Shown: in pieces, positions 61,035 through 64,000 of the stretch
How the letters are laid out: each line of letters begins with the position of its first letter
Position numbering within the stretch: the first letter of the stretch is position 1
Assembly: GCF_004798665.1 (NCBI RefSeq)
Contig: NZ_CP039292.1
Location: 930,001-994,000 of the forward strand
From: Actinomyces procaprae
Lineage (GTDB): Bacteria; Actinomycetota; Actinomycetes; Actinomycetales; Actinomycetaceae
Direction of reading: 5' to 3'
Length of the DNA: 64,000 bases
The notes under the pieces: generated by a model
What the model was told of the DNA's origin: nothing
The model's database searches: none
The model's input: only the letters and a program-made list of their open reading frames with translations
Position numbers and translations under genes: made by a program

Positions 61035-62341
61035 GCGAAGCCACCCCCAACGGCACCGCCGCAGCGGCGGAGAAGCAGGCGGGCAGCACTCCCGCCACCA
61101 GCACGGACAGCCAGCTGGAACGGCCCGGGCTGCTGCGGCAGATCGCCGAGTCCAATGCCCTGATGGGCGTACTCGCCGTCGTCTCCGCCATGATTGTCGG
61201 CTCGCTGCTGATCCTCATCGCCGACGACAACGTGCGCAACACCGCCGGCTACCTCTTCGCCCGCCCCACCGACTTCTTCGGTGCGGTCGGCTCATGTCTG
61301 GTTGACGCCTACGCGGCCCTGTTCCGCGGCGGCATCTTCGACTGGCAGGCATCCTCGCCCGCGCGCATGTGGCGTCCCATCACCGAGACCCTGACCGTGG
61401 CCACCCCGCTGATCCTGGCGGGCCTGGGTATGGCGGTGGCCTTCCGGGCGGGCCTGTTCAACGTGGGTGGTCAGGGGCAGATCATCCTCGGCGCGACCGT
61501 CGGGGCCTACGTCGGCTTCGCCTGGAGCCTGCCCAGCGGGCTGCACATGTTGGTGGCCGTCCTCGGTGCGATCATCGGCGGCGCCCTGTGGGGCGCCATC
61601 CCCGGCGTGCTGCGTGCCACCACCGGCGCCAGCGAGGTCATCACCACGATCATGCTGAACTCGGTGGCCGCCTTCCTGCTGGCCCACCTGCTGACCACGG
61701 CGGCCTTCATCGGGGTCGGCAACGCCAACCCCAAGTCGCTGCCGGTGTTGGGCAGCGCCCAGTACCCCAAGCTGATCGGCGGTCCCTTCCGCCTGCACCT
61801 GGGCTTCATCGTCGCCCTCGTGGCGGCGGCGTTCGTGTGGTGGCTGCTCGAGCGCAGCGAGATCGGCTTCCAGTTCCGCGCCACCGGGCTGAACCCCCAG
61901 GCGGCGCTGACCGCCGGCATCAGCGTGCCCCGGGTAACCGCTCTGGTGATGGTCGTCTCCGGTGCCCTGTGCGGGCTGGCGGCCACCGCCCCCGTGCTGG
62001 GTACCCAGCACTACCTGACCGCATCGGTGGCCGGCAGCATTGGCTTCGATGCCATGACCGTGGCGCTGCTGGGCCGTTCCACGCCGCAGGGCACGGTCCT
62101 AGCGGGTCTGCTCTTCGGGGCGCTCACCGCGGGCGGCACCACCATGCAGGCCGCCACCGGCACCCCCATCGACATCGTCCTGGTCCTGCAGTCCATGATC
62201 GTCCTATTCATTGCGGCCCCACCGCTGGTGCGCGCCATCTACCACCTGCCCGCGCCCGGCTCCTGGCGGCGGCGCCGCGACGGCGTCGCCAAGGCAACGG
62301 CCGTCGCCGTCAACGCAGCCGCAGGCAACAAGGAGGCCTGA
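61031..62341 (+). CDS. Nucleoside ABC transporter permease 1
   Basis: This 436-aa permease of the BPD_transp_2 class has a disordered N-terminus (about 35 residues) and about nine hydrophobic helices. It includes GLGMAVAFRAGLFNVGGQGQI, the segment GVLRATTGASEVITTIMLN and TGLNPQAALTAGISV, all characteristic of YufP-like nucleoside permeases. It overlaps the ATPase gene (ATGA) and precedes its partner permease by 3 nt. Confidence 0.94.
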
Positions 62342-62344
62342 CCC

Positions 62345-63637
62345 ATGACTTCCTCCCAGACAGTCGCACCGAGCAGCGACGCTGCCCCGCAGGACATGCC
62401 CGTGGTCGTCCGCGAGCCGATCGCGCTCAAGCTCCCGATTACCGGCATGGTCGTCGCCCTGCTGGAAATACTCATGGGGGTGGTCAGCCACGGCGACACC
62501 CGCTTCCAGCTGGCGACGAAGGCCGACTTCCTGAAGATCCCCGTGATCACCCTCGGCGCTCGCCCGGTGATCGCCGTCATGGTGCTGGTTGCCGTGGCCG
62601 TGACCGCGTACCTGTGGACTCGTGCGGTCACGCGCATGAAGATCGGCACCTGGGCGGGCCTACTGCTCGGCGCCACCTTCATCATCGCCTTCCTCACCTG
62701 GGCCGGTGCCGGACGCTCCACCGTCATCCCGCTGGTGACAATCCTGTCCTCCACGCTCGCGCTGTCCGTGCCGCTCGTCTTCGGGGGGCTGGCCGGCGTG
62801 GTGGGGGAGCGCTCGGGAACCATCAACATCGCCATCGAGGGGCAGCTGCTCGGCGGCGCCTTCCTCGGTGCGGTGGTCGCCTCGATCACCGGCTCCGCCT
62901 GGGCCGGCATGATCGCCGCGCCCTTCGCCGGCATCCTGGTGGCGCTGTTGCTGGCGCTGTTCGGTCTGAAGTACCGGGTCAACCAGATCGTCGTCGGCGT
63001 GGTGCTGAACGTGTTCGTCTCCGGCCTGACCAGCTTCCTGTTCTCCACCGTCCTCAGCGACAACCCGACGCGGCTGAACGCCTCCATGCGCCTGCCCACC
63101 ATTCCCATCCCGGTGCTCTCGCAGATTCCGGTCATCGGCCCGGTGCTGTTCCGGCAGACGATCCTGGTGTACCTGATGTACGCGGCCGTCGCGGTGCTGT
63201 CCTTCATGCTGTTCCGCTCCCGCTGGGGTCTGCGCATGCGCGCCTGTGGTGAGCACCCGCGGGCCGCGGACACCGTCGGCATCAACGTCATGCGTACCCG
63301 CGTGAACAACCTGATGCTGGGCGGTGCGCTGGCGGGCCTGGGTGGCGCCTTCTTCACCATCGGCTCCGGACTGGCCTTCACCAAGGACATGTCATCCGGC
63401 AACGGCTACATCGCCCTGGCGGCCATGATCCTGGGCGCCTGGAACCCCATCGGCACCCTTTACGCCGCGCTCCTGTTCGGCTTCGCCTCTGCGGTGGGGC
63501 AGACGCTGTCCGTCATCGGCTCCCCGATTCCGGCGAACATCATCTTGATGATCCCCTACATCGTGACCGTCTTCGCCGTGGCCGGCTTCGTCGGTCGCGT
63601 GCGCGCCCCCGCCGCCGAGGGGGTCCCGTACCCGTGA
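62345..63637 (+). CDS. Nucleoside ABC transporter permease 2
   Basis: This 430-aa permease of the BPD_transp_2 class has about ten helices. It shows VPLVFGGLAGVVGERSGTIN, then IAIEGQLLGGAFLGAV, LKYRVNQIVVGVVLNVF and RACGEHPRAADTVGINV, matching YufQ-like proteins. It pairs with the permease at 61031 to form the channel. The gene after it (cytidine deaminase) starts within its stop codon, linking nucleoside uptake to salvage. Confidence 0.94.
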   Translation: MTSSQTVAPSSDAAPQDMPVVVREPIALKLPITGMVVALLEILMGVVSHGDTRFQLATKADFLKIPVITLGARPVIAVMVLVAVAVTAYLWTRAVTRMKIGTWAGLLLGATFIIAFLTWAGAGRSTVIPLVTILSSTLALSVPLVFGGLAGVVGERSGTINIAIEGQLLGGAFLGAVVASITGSAWAGMIAAPFAGILVALLLALFGLKYRVNQIVVGVVLNVFVSGLTSFLFSTVLSDNPTRLNASMRLPTIPIPVLSQIPVIGPVLFRQTILVYLMYAAVAVLSFMLFRSRWGLRMRACGEHPRAADTVGINVMRTRVNNLMLGGALAGLGGAFFTIGSGLAFTKDMSSGNGYIALAAMILGAWNPIGTLYAALLFGFASAVGQTLSVIGSPIPANIILMIPYIVTVFAVAGFVGRVRAPAAEGVPYP

Positions 63638-64000
63638 TCGGCACCGACAACTACGCGGCCGGGCCGGCCCGGGCCGTCTCCGGCGCCGCGCCCGCCGTCG
63701 ACGCGCACATGTGGGCGCGGCTGCGGGAGCTGGCCACTGAGGCCATGCGGCGCGCCTACGCGCCCTACTCCCACTTCCGGGTGGGGGCGGCCGCCCTGGT
63801 CGACGACGGCCGCCTCGTGTCCGGCTGCAACGTGGAGAACGCCGGCTACGGCGTCGCGCTGTGCGCCGAGTGCGGGCTGGTGTCCGAACTCGTGCGCACC
63901 GGCGGCGGACGCCTGGTCGCCTTCGCGTGCGTCGACGGCGACGGGCAGCCCTGCTCCCCGTGCGGGCGTTGCCGGCAGGTGCTGTCCGAGCACGCCCACC
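63634..64000 (+). CDS. cdd: Cytidine deaminase (3' end beyond window)
   Basis: This enzyme deaminates cytidine and deoxycytidine in pyrimidine salvage. The GTG at 63634 overlaps the upstream stop (GTGA). The 122 residues visible have an N-terminal extension of about 35 residues. The zinc site follows: VSGCNVENAGYGVALCAECG with the catalytic Glu, and the second half-site PCSPCGRCRQVL. The usual Ser/Thr in NVENASYG is Gly here, a mild variation. Its place in the nucleoside importer operon indicates that imported nucleosides are used directly. Confidence 0.93.
   Translation, partial: MIGTDNYAAGPARAVSGAAPAVDAHMWARLRELATEAMRRAYAPYSHFRVGAAALVDDGRLVSGCNVENAGYGVALCAECGLVSELVRTGGGRLVAFACVDGDGQPCSPCGRCRQVLSEHAH

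Overview
The window is high-GC, gene-dense DNA from an actinobacterium, most likely Actinomyces or a close relative in the Actinomycetaceae. This rests on actinobacterial-type DapD, a PLDc_N protein, MenA to MenE with a menaquinone-type diheme succinate dehydrogenase/fumarate reductase, an arginine deiminase pathway, and many GTGA/ATGA translationally coupled gene pairs. Several TANNNT -10 boxes also sit 6-7 nt before a start codon, the usual actinobacterial leaderless arrangement. No rRNA, tRNA, CRISPR array, transposase or integrase was seen.

Layout: 1-3490 sdhC-A-B (minus; sdhB runs off the left edge). 3704-6857 dapD, a histidine phosphatase and an unknown gene whose last 80 bp are duplicated around a 364-bp insert. 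6912-12208 a minus-strand operon of PLDc_N protein, NarL-type two-component system and Bcr/lantibiotic-type ABC transporter. 12272-14794 menE and menA. 14821-18346 a sulfonate/taurine-type ABC operon behind a polycysteine leader peptide. 18362-24213 yagU, an unknown gene, menB, a second NarL-type two-component system and three small membrane proteins. 24421-28154 a decayed arcA fragment, a lipoprotein, arcA and argF.

28331-37026 is the most accessory-looking part. It holds a secreted peptidoglycan-binding protein, a lipoprotein, a frameshifted peptidoglycan-binding efflux adaptor, a MacB-type ABC protein, a DUF1906 glycoside-hydrolase-like protein with a low-GC C-terminus, a membrane protein and a Tat-exported protein. 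37104-41967 holds menC, menD and an HtrA-like protease. 41999-45282 holds purU and a zinc-independent ribosomal protein operon (rpmB-rpmG-rpsN-rpmE2-rpmJ2) divergent from a CobW-domain gene, with a Zur-like palindrome between them.

45416-47808 is a ZTP (pfl) riboswitch followed by glyA-folD. 47911-49542 holds two copies of a 135-bp phased palindromic repeat flanking a DUF559-type gene. 49569-51099 holds xthA and an acylphosphatase; 51163-54340 a MacB/HlyD-type efflux operon; 54732-57962 galK, a 2'-5' RNA ligase family gene and a mannose-1-phosphate guanylyltransferase gene. 58268-64000 is a BMP-type nucleoside ABC importer operon ending in a truncated cytidine deaminase.

Physiologically the window describes a fermentative, menaquinone-using organism. 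Succinate/fumarate chemistry is linked to menaquinone, arginine is catabolised, and nucleosides and sulfonates are probably imported. Control appears to be largely RNA- or metal-based: a cysteine-codon leader, a ZTP riboswitch and a zinc-responsive divergent promoter.
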